NCBI GenBank assembly: GCA_002389645.1
Contig: DGQE01000018.1
Coordinates: 62,001 to 126,000, forward strand
DNA: 64,000 nt
Source of the DNA: Flavobacteriales bacterium UBA4422
GTDB taxonomy: Bacteria; Bacteroidota; Bacteroidia; Flavobacteriales_G; Salibacteraceae
Direction: 5' to 3'
The notes under the pieces: generated by a model
The model's input: the letters and a program-made list of their open reading frames with translations, nothing else
What the model was told of the DNA's origin: nothing
Database searches by the model: none
Translations under genes and position numbers: made by a program
Part shown: in pieces, positions 27,586 to 36,334 of the stretch
How the letters are laid out: each line of letters starts with the position of its first letter
Position numbering within the stretch: position 1 is the stretch's first letter

Positions 27586-28268
27586 AATTGCTCTAGTCTT
27601 TGATTGGGAGAAGGAATGTAGTGGTTTTGTTTGTACCACCAGATTTTCAGAGGGTTAAGAAAACGTTTCTTCAGGTATTTGCTTCTTCGTTGAAATCCTG
27701 CATTTTTATCTGTATCGTAGGTCGTTCGGTTGGCGTGAGGAAATGACGTTGATGGAACAGGTTCGTTTAAAAATGCGCATAGCGCGTCCCAACTTTCAAT
27801 TTTAGTTACATCAATAATTAGCAAGTCTTCAGGTCTGTCTTTGAAGTGATCTTCTACTTTTTTTCTGTGCGTATTGAATACATTCAGCGTGTGCGTTTTG
27901 TCATTTTTCGGCAGCCCTTTTCCTTTGCCAAATAACCATTCGTGCATAGGGCTCAGCATATCCCCAATATGGTAAGAAACACTGTTGTACCATTTTTCAG
28001 AATCACGCACAGTAAGAATAAACTTACTTCCCGGGTAAAATTGATCGAGCTCTTTATAGATTAATGGAATGGGATTATCTTCCACAGCGTCCCACACATC
28101 CATTTTTTGTCGAACACTCGACCAGTCATTTTTAACAATCAGTTTTAGCCATTTCCATGAGTTGTGGCTGACGCGATAACCTAAAACGGAAAGGGCACGA
28201 TTAAGAGTAGTCGTGCCCGTTTTCATAAATCCTATGCAAAAAACTTTATGGGGTTTCGTTGAAGACAT
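27582..28268 (-). CDS. Sulfotransferase family protein
   Basis: This protein of about 228 aa has the 5'-phosphosulfate loop CIGFMKTGTTTLNRALSVLG at the N-terminus, and FILTVRDSEKWYNS fits the 3'-phosphate-binding region of PAPS-dependent sulfotransferases. It probably transfers sulfate to an unknown acceptor. I start it at the Met at 28268 (MSSTKPHK). An upstream ATG at 28292 overlaps the pirin stop and is an alternative. A sulfotransferase inside a redox-stress operon is unexpected; it may have been captured there. Confidence 0.8.
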   Translation of the reverse strand: MSSTKPHKVFCIGFMKTGTTTLNRALSVLGYRVSHNSWKWLKLIVKNDWSSVRQKMDVWDAVEDNPIPLIYKELDQFYPGSKFILTVRDSEKWYNSVSYHIGDMLSPMHEWLFGKGKGLPKNDKTHTLNVFNTHRKKVEDHFKDRPEDLLIIDVTKIESWDALCAFLNEPVPSTSFPHANRTTYDTDKNAGFQRRSKYLKKRFLNPLKIWWYKQNHYIPSPNQRLEQL

Positions 28269-28291
28269 TGCTTCAAACGAAAGTAATGGCA

Positions 28292-29174
28292 TTATGCAAT
28301 TTCCATGGGTACATCCATCAAAAGAAGTTCAGCATCGGTCGTTGATTCAATTTTCAATGTATTCGTATTCCAAATGCCTAAGCCATCTCTGCTATTCAGC
28401 TCCTGTCCATTGATCTTGATAGATCCTTTTAAAACAAAGGCATATGCGCCATTACCCGATTTTTTAATATCGTAAGATGTGGCGAATCCTCTGTCAAAAT
28501 CACCTAAATGGAACCAGGCATCTTGGTGAATCCAAATACCTTCATCATCAGGAGTTGGCGACAAAACTTGCTGCAGTTTATTATGGCGATCAGTCTTAGG
28601 AAATGACATTTGATCATAGCGAGGAGTCACTCCTTTCTTTTTTGGAAACAACCAAATCTGAAGGAACTTGACAGCCTTGTCTTTGTTCCTATTGTATTCG
28701 CTATGCTGTACTCCTGTGCCTGCGCTCATCACCTGAACATCGCCTTGCTTGATCACGCCTAAATTGCCCATACTGTCTTTGTGCTCAAGATCTCCTTCCA
28801 GTGGAATAGAAATAATCTCCATGTTGTTGTGCGGGTGCGTACCAAAGCCCATTCCTGCTTCTACGTGATCATCATTCAGAACTCGCAGTACGCCAAAGTT
28901 CATTCGTTCTGGATTATGATAATTAGCAAAACTGAAAGTGTGATTACTATTGAGCCAGCCGTGGTTGGCATTTCCGCGTGTATTGGCGCGGTGTAAAACC
29001 ATATTTTCCATGATTTTGGAGGGATTATTTGGTAAATGATTGTGCCCGACTCTTTCGGCATCAGAGTTTGCGGTTGATGATTTACTATCTGCAGGTTCTA
29101 GATTGCCTGCAACTAGCTGCTATGCCACCTACAACCCCCATTGCCGATTTTTTCAAAAATTCATTGCGTTTCAT
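28292..29174 (-). pseudogene. Pirin family protein with Tat-like leader, frameshifted near the N-terminus
   Basis: The bicupin body (from about 29011) is clearly pirin: VLHRANTRGNANHGW, FGTHPHNNMEIISIPLEG and MSAGTGVQHSEYN supply the metal-binding His and Glu residues. Pirins act as quercetinases or redox-responsive cofactors. Upstream, ATG at 29174 starts KRNEFLKKSAMGVVGGIAA, a Tat-like leader (KR rather than RR), but a one-base insertion near 29112-29116 puts it out of frame. Removing it yields a protein of about 293 aa with GHNHLPNNPSKIMENM joining leader and body, as in homologs I recall. The intact short form from 29011 could also be used. Confidence 0.82.
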
Positions 29175-29181
29175 AACGGTA

Positions 29182-29472
29182 TTATTTGCGCAGTATATCG
29201 TGTGTTTCCGGGTTTTTCTCAATAATCGCTTTCGTGAAAGGACACAAGGGAAGGACTTTCTGGTCGTTCTTTCTAGCCCATTCTACCATTTCCATAACAA
29301 TGCGTTTTCCAGCGCCTGTTCCTTTAGCTTTTGGATCAACAGCGGTGTGGTCAACAATAATGTTGTTTGGGTCTAAACGTGAATAGGTCATACGAGCATA
29401 GCAATCATCACCTTTCCACATTTCGATGAGTCCTTTTGCATTGTCCTCGCTGTATCTGAATTCGTATTCCAT
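29182..29472 (-). CDS. GCN5-related N-acetyltransferase, NATD1/YjdJ-like
   Basis: This 96-aa protein is a minimal GNAT fold with VDHTAVDPKAKGTGAGKRIV, where the acetyl-CoA loop is GTGAGK, and KVLPLCPFTKAIIEKNPE at the C-terminus. This is the NATD1-type subfamily, whose substrates are poorly known. It lies 2 bases after the nitroreductase stop and 7 bases before the pirin start. Its small size is normal for this subfamily. Confidence 0.87.
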   Translation of the reverse strand: MEYEFRYSEDNAKGLIEMWKGDDCYARMTYSRLDPNNIIVDHTAVDPKAKGTGAGKRIVMEMVEWARKNDQKVLPLCPFTKAIIEKNPETHDILRK

Positions 29473-29474
29473 GA

Positions 29475-30050
29475 TTATAGCTTTTCTTTGATTTCGTTTA
29501 CCGATTTTCTTGATCGAGGAGCTAGCTCTCGGCTTTTGAATGGCTCTTCTAATTTATCTGGTGCATCTAAGTATCCAATCACGATAAAACAAGCAGGTTC
29601 CCATTCATTGTTGTCTAAGTCAAATGCTTCCAACGTCTCATTAAAATGAAACCCGCCCATCATGTGCCCATAAATATCTAAGGATGCCGCTTCTAATAGA
29701 AGTGTTGAGTTAGCTGCTCCAATATCGTGCATGGCATGTCTGTTCGTTTTTCCATTAGCGAAGTTCTTTTTTGCTAATGCTAAAATCATTACCGATCCAT
29801 TTTCAGCCCAAACTTTATTTCCAGCCATTAAGCAATTGGTCATTTTCTCAAATCCTTCTGTGTCTCAGTGCGCGTATATGAACTTCCAAGGTTGCTCATT
29901 CATACTGCTCGCTGTCCATGAAGTGGCTTCAAAGAGGTGCTCCAACGTATCATCGGAGATTGGTTTTTCAGAAAATGATCTTGCGCTCCAACGCTTTGTG
30001 ATCAATTCAGAAATGGGGTGTTTTGTTTCTGGTGTTTTTGGGTGCTTCAT
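29475..30050 (-). pseudogene. Nitroreductase family protein, in-frame stop
   Basis: The N-terminal part (MKHPKTPETKHPISELI, then KRWSARSFSEKPIS and SSMNEQPWKFIYAH) and the C-terminal part (AGNKVWAENGSVMILALAKK, then HDIGAANSTLLLEAASLDIYG) belong to an FMN-dependent nitroreductase. They are in the same frame but are separated by a TGA codon at 29865-29867, so the protein of about 191 aa is truncated after 61 residues. Most relatives have a sense codon here. A substitution or a sequencing error is likelier than recoding. It is the first gene of the redox operon. Confidence 0.85.
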
Positions 30051-30089
30051 ACTTTCAAATTCAAGACAAATATATACAAATACAATTAG

Positions 30090-30099
30090 TGTATATACA
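30090..30099. promoter_or_regulatory. Palindrome upstream of the redox operon
   Basis: TGTATATACA is a perfect 10-bp palindrome 39 bases upstream of the nitroreductase start, in an AT-rich stretch with a second TATATACA copy at 30071-30078. Its position fits an operator, perhaps for a MarR- or HxlR-type regulator that is common beside such operons, but no regulator gene is present here. Confidence 0.35.
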
Positions 30100-30148
30100 T
30101 ATAAAGTGCTAATGTTCTTTTCGAGGAAGAAAAAACACGATTAAAGTT

Positions 30149-31417
30149 TTATTGTTCTTGTTCGTCTGATTCTGAAGAAGCTTCTACCGACTGCCCTTCT
30201 TCTGCCTTGCCTAGCATCTCCAAGACTTCGTCATCCAAGTCTTGGCTGTCGGCCTTAATCATGGCCCATGTCATAACTAATGCTGTCGCGATAATGACAA
30301 ATAGTAAAATCCCATTGTCAAAAGACTTTACTTGTAATTCTGCTGGAATAGCGAAGAACAGCAATACAGTGATCAACCCACGAGGAGCGATATACACTTC
30401 TGGTAAAATGTCCTTCCCGAGAAATAGTTGGAACATCAAAAATCGCAGACCATAAATAGAGGCCAAAATGAGTGCGGAAATCAAGATGACTTTAATGCTA
30501 AGCAATGAGCTTAGCATAATAGTGATACCGAAAATGATGAAGAAAAATGTGCGCACAATGAATGCCGTTTCACCTGTTACGATGTGTAATTCGTGAAACA
30601 AAGACTTAATGCTTTCTTCTTGATGTATTCGCTTTAAAAAGCCTGGAAAAAATATTTTTGAATTGCTAATTACAAGGCCAAAAACTAGGATGATGATCAA
30701 ACTTGAAAGGTGCAATTGTTTGCCTATCGCATAAAGCAAAATAAGAATGGCAATGAGCAAAAAGGTTTTGATTTGTGTTTTAATGTTTTGAAAAACATAG
30801 ATCAGACCATAAGCAGCCACGATACTCACAACAATGGTGATAATAAGGTTAAGAAAGAATCCTCCAACCGCATCTCCACTTGATCCGGGTTCGGTGAGGG
30901 AGATGAGAAAGTAAAAGAACATGATTCCAAGAATATCGCTGAACGTGCTTTCATAAATGCAGAATTCTTTCTTTTTCTGAGGTAAAAACCCCACCGAAGG
31001 AATGATAATAGCGCTACTGAGTATGGATAAAGGAACTGCATAAATCATGGCCGTAAGCCAAGAAAAGTCAGGTAGAATGAGCATAATGATAAAAGCTGCA
31101 ACAGCTGATGAAATAACTAACCCAACTAATGCTATCAGAAATGACTTCCCAATCAAAGGCATTTTTTCACGTTCTAATTTGAGATCAAGGGCAGCTTCTA
31201 AAACGATCATGATTAAACCTACAATTCCTAAAATCTCTAGGTAAGGAAACCAGTCGATTCGTCCTACATCAAAGTAGTTCATCGCTTGCTTAATGATAAT
31301 ACCTGTGATAATTAAAAGCAAAACGGATGGAACGTTGAACCGCTTTGCAATGAGATTGTAGAAATAAGACACGATAACGATTACCGATGCGGCAATCACG
31401 AGAGTATATGCGGTCAT
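30149..31417 (-). CDS. Cation:proton antiporter, NhaP/CPA1-like
   Basis: This 422-aa inner-membrane protein has about 12 hydrophobic segments and an acidic C-terminal tail. It reads as a monovalent cation/H+ exchanger of the CPA superfamily: VIVLEAALDLKLEREKMPL and YESTFSDILGIMFFYF include conserved acidic residues at the expected helices, and YIAPRGLITVLLFF is the family signature near the last helices. It probably helps in sodium or pH homeostasis, consistent with a marine lifestyle. It is separated from the DUF389 gene by about 70 bases on the same strand. Confidence 0.9.
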   Translation of the reverse strand: MTAYTLVIAASVIVIVSYFYNLIAKRFNVPSVLLLIITGIIIKQAMNYFDVGRIDWFPYLEILGIVGLIMIVLEAALDLKLEREKMPLIGKSFLIALVGLVISSAVAAFIIMLILPDFSWLTAMIYAVPLSILSSAIIIPSVGFLPQKKKEFCIYESTFSDILGIMFFYFLISLTEPGSSGDAVGGFFLNLIITIVVSIVAAYGLIYVFQNIKTQIKTFLLIAILILLYAIGKQLHLSSLIIILVFGLVISNSKIFFPGFLKRIHQEESIKSLFHELHIVTGETAFIVRTFFFIIFGITIMLSSLLSIKVILISALILASIYGLRFLMFQLFLGKDILPEVYIAPRGLITVLLFFAIPAELQVKSFDNGILLFVIIATALVMTWAMIKADSQDLDDEVLEMLGKAEEGQSVEASSESDEQEQ

Positions 31418-31486
31418 TCGCTTAGATTAGGATATTGACAGAGCGGGAAAGGTATAAAAATAGGATGCTAGACGGACTGATGAAAT

Positions 31487-32959
31487 CTAATTGACCTGAA
31501 TGACCAACTTTAACCTATCAGATTTGGTGCGGGCTTTTAACCAGTTTTCCAACCTGCCACTTTCACTTTTAGAAGGTCTCTTTTTGAATTGAACATATGC
31601 AAAAGTCACTGTGTCAACGTGTAAACTATCCATGCTAACTACCGGATTTCGCATTAGCGTGAACTCTAACACGTCCTCATGCTGAGCTTTTAATTCAGTA
31701 GAAATATCTGTGACAGGAAGTTCTCTAGACCTAAATCGGTAGATTTCGTTTTCTAAGACTCTAATTTGCTCATCCTTCGATTGCAAGACTTCTTCATTGC
31801 GTTTATATAAGTCTTCAATGATTCCCGTTTTTAAGTTCTGATTCATCAACTGAACGGTTTCCATATCCAAGCCTTTTTCTCCAATAGCTCCTTGGCGAAT
31901 GATTAGCTCTGCGTCTGCCAATCGTTTGTTTTGTTTGAGCTTGTTTCTCAATAGGCTGATGGTTTCTTCTGGAATTGGCTGTCCAATTAAGGCTAGTTCT
32001 ATGCGCTTAGTTTCTCCGTCAGAAACCACATTTCTACTTATCACTTGTGCGTTGTCAAACACGCAATTCTCTGTGATAAAAATACCTGCTTCTCTTTCAA
32101 ACACGCTATTTTTCACCAAGTTAAAAGCGATCCAGAAACTGGGTAAGGATACCAATATTACGATCAAGCCAATCCATCGCTTTACTTTCTTTTCGCGGAT
32201 GGTGTCTACAAACGACTTGGTAGGGTAACGCAAGAATCTCACGATGATAATTGTAGATAAACTAATAAACACCGAGTTGATTGTGAATAGGTAAAATGCA
32301 CCGGCAAAATAGGCTAGGTTTCCTGTTGCTAATCCATAACCAGCGGTACATAAAGGTGGCATTAGTGCCGTTGCTATGGCCACACCTGGAATGGCGTTGC
32401 TTTTTTCTTTTCTTGATCCAGCAACGATTCCTGCTAAACCACCAAACAAGGCAATCATTACATCCCAAATCGTGGGTGTTGTTCGCGCTAAAAGTTCGCT
32501 TTGTGCATCGCTTAATGGAGTTATGAAAAAGTAAATCGTGCTTGTTACTACTGAAATACCCACCATGATACCAAGGTTCTTGGCTGCTTTTTTAATGAGT
32601 TCAAAGTCATTTGTCCCAACTCCCATTCCTAAGCCCATGATTGGACCCATTAAGGGAGAAATAAGCATCGCACCGATAATTACCGCAGCAGAGTTCATGT
32701 TCAATCCGATCGATGCAATCAAAATCGCGAAAATTAAAATCCAAATGTTGGTACCCTTGAATTCAACCCCCTTTTTGATGTATTCAATGGTTTCTAAAGG
32801 GTCTGCGTTATCATCTTCTAGGCTTAATCTGTGACGCAAGAAAACTAGAAACTCTCTTACTATCCGCTTAATATTGATGCGAGGTTCTGAAGGTTTACTT
32901 TCAGTGTTTGTTGATTGCGAAATCGGCTTTTCTTCTTGGTTCATAGGAAATATTTTCAA
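31487..32959 (-). CDS. DUF389 (TIGR00341) membrane protein
   Basis: This 490-aa protein has a short cytoplasmic N-terminus and then the DUF389 membrane core (about 65-275), with IIGAMLISPLMGPIMGLGMG near residue 95 and GVAIATALMPPLCTAGYGLA near 195, both hallmarks. A long soluble tail of about 210 residues with a coiled-coil-like part (NEEVLQSKDEQIRVLENEI) ends the protein. The role of DUF389 proteins is not established. It is the gene upstream of the antiporter. Confidence 0.92.
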   Translation of the reverse strand: MKIFPMNQEEKPISQSTNTESKPSEPRINIKRIVREFLVFLRHRLSLEDDNADPLETIEYIKKGVEFKGTNIWILIFAILIASIGLNMNSAAVIIGAMLISPLMGPIMGLGMGVGTNDFELIKKAAKNLGIMVGISVVTSTIYFFITPLSDAQSELLARTTPTIWDVMIALFGGLAGIVAGSRKEKSNAIPGVAIATALMPPLCTAGYGLATGNLAYFAGAFYLFTINSVFISLSTIIIVRFLRYPTKSFVDTIREKKVKRWIGLIVILVSLPSFWIAFNLVKNSVFEREAGIFITENCVFDNAQVISRNVVSDGETKRIELALIGQPIPEETISLLRNKLKQNKRLADAELIIRQGAIGEKGLDMETVQLMNQNLKTGIIEDLYKRNEEVLQSKDEQIRVLENEIYRFRSRELPVTDISTELKAQHEDVLEFTLMRNPVVSMDSLHVDTVTFAYVQFKKRPSKSESGRLENWLKARTKSDRLKLVIQVN

Positions 32960-33071
32960 GGCGAAAGGTGCAAAAGAATTTGATTCCGAGCTTAATAGCT
33001 GAAAACTTTTAATTGCTTTCTAACCTGATGACTAACTCTTGACTCAATTCAAAATTCAGCTTTTGGTATGC

Positions 33072-33079
33072 TATCTTTG
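33072..33079 (+). promoter_or_regulatory. Bacteroidetes -7 box before the 2-oxoacid dehydrogenase gene
   Basis: TATCTTTG matches TAnnTTTG, with its end 21 bases before the ATG at 33101. A TTTG -33 element at the usual distance is not obvious. The 141-base gap between divergent genes (32960-33100) holds no gene. Confidence 0.45.
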
Positions 33080-33100
33080 GCGTCCCTATAAATTTGTGAT

Positions 33101-35194
33101 ATGAGCGATAAAGTGAAAGAGGAGAAAGTGAAGCTGCCGTTGGATAAGGAAACTTTGTTGGAAGCATGGGAACTTATGTGCACTGCTAAGCGCATGAGCA
33201 ATCTTTACAATGAAAATATCCAGCTAACCTCTAAGTATGTTCACGCTACAAGTCGCGGTCATGAGGCGGCTCAGTTAGCCTTAGCACTGCAGTTGAAGCC
33301 TCAAGACTTTGTTGCCCCATATTACCGGGATGATTCTATTCTGCTTGGTATTGGAATGAAGCCTTACGACTTAATGCTTCAGCTTTTTGCAAAGAGAGAT
33401 GATCCGTTTTCAGGTGGTAGAACATATTATAGTCATCCTTCTTTAAACGATCCCGATAAGCCAAAGATTCCACATCAGTCTTCTGCTACAGGCATGCAAG
33501 CTATTCCGACAACAGGTGTTGGTATGGGCGTTCAGTATACAGAAAGCCAAGGTCTGGCCAAAGATTACAAAGGTGAGAATCCAGTAGTAGTTTGTTCTTT
33601 AGGAGATGCTTCCATCACAGAAGGTGAAGTAGCTGAGGCATTTCAAATGGCGGTTTTAAAGCAGCTTCCGATGCTGTATTTCATTCAGGATAATGAATGG
33701 GATATCTCAGCAAGTGCGGACGAAATTAGAGCAGGAGATGCAACGCATTATGCGAAAGGGTTCAAAGGATTGGAGGTAATTACGGTAGAAAAAGGGCATG
33801 ATTTTATTGATTGCTACAATGCACTGAATAAAGCCATCACCACCATTCGAAAAGAACGTAGATCATTTTTGGTTCACCTCAAAGTGCCGTTGTTAAGTCA
33901 CCATACATCCGGTGTAAGGATGGAGTGGTATCGTGATGATTTGGAGGATGATAAAAAGCGTGATCCATACCCATATTTCAAAAATCAATTGTTGAGCTTC
34001 GGTATTAAGAATGAAGATTTAGAGCGCCTTGAAATGAGTGCGGTTGAATTGGTGGAATCAGATTTTAAGCGAGCTCAGCAGGCTGAAGATCCAAAGCCTG
34101 AGGACTTACTGACGCATATGTATGCGCCAACACCGATTACCGAAGAAAAAGGCGAGCGTGATCCAAAAGGAAAAGAGAAAACCGTAATGGTGGACAGTGC
34201 TTTATTCGCTGTTCGTGAGTTGCTAGAAAAACATCCAGAAGCTTTGCTATATGGACAAGACGTTGGACATCGATTAGGTGGTGTTTTTCGTGAGGCAGCT
34301 ACGCTTGCGCAGCAGTTTGGAAAAGACCGAGTGTTCAATACACCAATTCAAGAAGCATTCATCATTGGATCTACCGTTGGTATGAGTGCTGTTGGTTTGA
34401 AACCTATCGTTGAGGTGCAATTTGCAGATTACATCTGGCCAGGATTGAATCAGTTGTTCACTGAGGTGAGCCGAAGTTACTACTTGAGCAACGGAAAATG
34501 GCCAGTGAGCTGTGTAATCCGCGTGCCAATTGGTGCTTATGGAAGTGGTGGACCGTACCACAGTTCTTCTGTGGAAAGTATTCTATCCAATATTCGAGGA
34601 ATTAAAGTGGCGTACCCAAGCACCGGTGCCGATTTGAAGGGCTTGCTCAAAGCGGCATATTATGATCCTAACCCATGTGTGTTGTTGGAGCATAAGGGAT
34701 TGTATTGGTCAAAAATTAAAGGAACTGAAGGAGCGAAAACCACCGAACCAAGCGAAGACTATGTGGTTCCATTTGGTAAGGCGCGCATCGTTCAAGAAGC
34801 GGATCAAGCCCGAATCGACAGAGGCGAAAGCTGTGTGGTCATTACTTATGGTCGCTCAGTATATTGGAGTGAATCAGCTGCCAAGCACTTTCCTGGTCAA
34901 GTGGAGATATTGGATTTAAGATCCATCCAGCCTGTTGACGCTGAAGCCATTTTTGGTGCCACCAAGAAACACAACAAAGTCATTGTGGTAACCGAAGAGC
35001 CTCGTGGAAGTTCATTTGCTCAAGGGATTGCTGGCAGGGTAGTAGATGATTGCTTCGAAAGCTTAGACGCGCCAGTCATTGTCGTTGGTGCAAAAGACAC
35101 GCCTGCTATTCCACTGAATGAAATTTTGGAGAAAGAGTACTTGCCCGATGAGGAAGAAGTGAGGGCTGCGATAGAAAGGGTGTTGAGGTTTTAG
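33101..35194 (+). CDS. Fused alpha/beta 2-oxoacid dehydrogenase E1 (branched-chain type)
   Basis: This 697-aa thiamine-diphosphate enzyme carries the alpha half first (about 1-330) and the beta half second (about 360-697). The TPP/Mg2+ motif is GDASITEGEVAEAFQMAV starting at residue 168, with the Asn in FIQDNEW. The beta half has QDVGHRLGGVFREAATLA and PIGAYGSGGPYHSSS. The fused form is a recognised Bacteroidota arrangement for branched-chain 2-oxoacid dehydrogenase E1. Pyruvate specificity is less likely because a separate PDH is encoded at the window start. No E2 or E3 lies next to it. Confidence 0.92.
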   Translation: MSDKVKEEKVKLPLDKETLLEAWELMCTAKRMSNLYNENIQLTSKYVHATSRGHEAAQLALALQLKPQDFVAPYYRDDSILLGIGMKPYDLMLQLFAKRDDPFSGGRTYYSHPSLNDPDKPKIPHQSSATGMQAIPTTGVGMGVQYTESQGLAKDYKGENPVVVCSLGDASITEGEVAEAFQMAVLKQLPMLYFIQDNEWDISASADEIRAGDATHYAKGFKGLEVITVEKGHDFIDCYNALNKAITTIRKERRSFLVHLKVPLLSHHTSGVRMEWYRDDLEDDKKRDPYPYFKNQLLSFGIKNEDLERLEMSAVELVESDFKRAQQAEDPKPEDLLTHMYAPTPITEEKGERDPKGKEKTVMVDSALFAVRELLEKHPEALLYGQDVGHRLGGVFREAATLAQQFGKDRVFNTPIQEAFIIGSTVGMSAVGLKPIVEVQFADYIWPGLNQLFTEVSRSYYLSNGKWPVSCVIRVPIGAYGSGGPYHSSSVESILSNIRGIKVAYPSTGADLKGLLKAAYYDPNPCVLLEHKGLYWSKIKGTEGAKTTEPSEDYVVPFGKARIVQEADQARIDRGESCVVITYGRSVYWSESAAKHFPGQVEILDLRSIQPVDAEAIFGATKKHNKVIVVTEEPRGSSFAQGIAGRVVDDCFESLDAPVIVVGAKDTPAIPLNEILEKEYLPDEEEVRAAIERVLRF

Positions 35195-35227
35195 ATTTTA
35201 ATATATTCGAGATTCTAATCTTTAAGG

Positions 35228-36004
35228 ATGAGGATTCTTATTTATTTATTGATTTGTATTTTCTGTACGACATATTTATGTTCACCAAATATTGTCTTTG
35301 GTCAAACAAGCTTCCCTAAAGGTGTGTATACTTCATTGCATGACATTCAATGGAAAACACCCTCAATGAAAACCGAAGCCACGGCCGAGTTGAGGTATGA
35401 ATCATCTGTTTTTGTTTTCGGGGGCAACGATTACAATATGTATTCCAAAGGAGTTCTAAAACGAGAGATTCGAAAAGAATGGTTGGCTTATTCTGATGGA
35501 ACTGAATTGTATTTAAATTGTTTTCCCATGGGTCTTCAATCTCAGTATTCCAAAGTTTTGGTTGAAGGAGATTACATGTTCTTCCGTGCGGGAGTCAATG
35601 AAAATGCAGTGAAAGCAGTTGTTATTCCATCCGTGTTTATATTTGGAATTACAGGTTGGCTGCTTAGTGCCGTTTTAAAAGATGGAAATAGAATTTCGCC
35701 AGATGCTATTCCTGTAGCTCTAGCTTCTGCAGCAGTCGGTGGGATTTTTGGAAATTGGATTTTCGGAGGAAGGAGGCGATCATACGTTCTCGATTTATCT
35801 ACTGGAATGACCCATAAATTGAATCCTAAATTCATGATGTATCTGTTGGCAGATGACTTAGACCTTCAGACAGATTATGAGAATGAAAAAGACCAGAAAA
35901 GGCTAGGAGTAATCAAAGAATATATTGACAAATTGAATGATCGAATCGAACAACGTAAGAGTTATGAAAAAATCAATTTAGGAATTGATATTCGTTGTAT
36001 TTAA
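35228..36004 (+). CDS. Hypothetical exported protein with glycine-zipper-like segment
   Basis: This 258-aa protein has a signal peptide (about 1-25, NIVFGQ) and a mature region with a hydrophobic stretch (VVIPSVFIFGITGWLLSAVL) followed by a Gly/Ala-rich segment around ASAAVGGIFGNWIFGG. The C-terminal GVIKEYIDKLNDRI helix is charged. I recognise no characterised family. The frame may continue after a one-base shift into the next ORF, which starts within its last codons. Confidence 0.6.
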   Translation: MRILIYLLICIFCTTYLCSPNIVFGQTSFPKGVYTSLHDIQWKTPSMKTEATAELRYESSVFVFGGNDYNMYSKGVLKREIRKEWLAYSDGTELYLNCFPMGLQSQYSKVLVEGDYMFFRAGVNENAVKAVVIPSVFIFGITGWLLSAVLKDGNRISPDAIPVALASAAVGGIFGNWIFGGRRRSYVLDLSTGMTHKLNPKFMMYLLADDLDLQTDYENEKDQKRLGVIKEYIDKLNDRIEQRKSYEKINLGIDIRCI

Positions 36005-36330
36005 AGCATGTAAACCTGATTCTCTATCGGAATAGTTTCAGACAAAAGAATGAGTCAGTTTTTTTGTCATTTTCAAACGGTGTGAAACGAGAAATTTCAG
36101 TTAACAGCTATTATCGCTTGAGTTTTGCTTATTCTGGCGAACCAATTAAAATTTGCGCAGACGATACCGCGAATTGCATTTATTTGGGTTATTCAAATAT
36201 TACTAAACACTATCTCAATTGTTCTTTAAACCAAAATAGCCAGACTGTTAAATTGGAAATTGAAGATCCATACCTGGGTGAAATACACTCGACCGCGGCA
36301 CTGAAGGCTCAAGGTAAGAGGGTTGGTTAA
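35995..36330 (+). CDS. Hypothetical ORF, possible C-terminal part of the preceding protein
   Basis: This 111-codon frame overlaps the end of the preceding gene by 10 bases and starts with TTG. It codes for a beta-rich stretch (SVFLSFSNGVKREISVNSYY, then YCDD-free ICADDTANCIYLGYSNITK). It could be the C-terminal part of the 35228 protein after a one-base loss near 35995, or a small separate gene. The residue composition looks coding, and the convergent aminotransferase gene stops 4 bases away. No family is recognised. Confidence 0.45.
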   Translation: MYLKHVNLILYRNSFRQKNESVFLSFSNGVKREISVNSYYRLSFAYSGEPIKICADDTANCIYLGYSNITKHYLNCSLNQNSQTVKLEIEDPYLGEIHSTAALKAQGKRVG

Positions 36331-36334
36331 GCCT

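Noticed and set aside
29865..29867. Selenocysteine or UGA recoding in the nitroreductase gene
   Set aside because: No Sec insertion element is visible, the family has no Sec member known to me at this site, and many other frame lesions in the window offer a simpler explanation.
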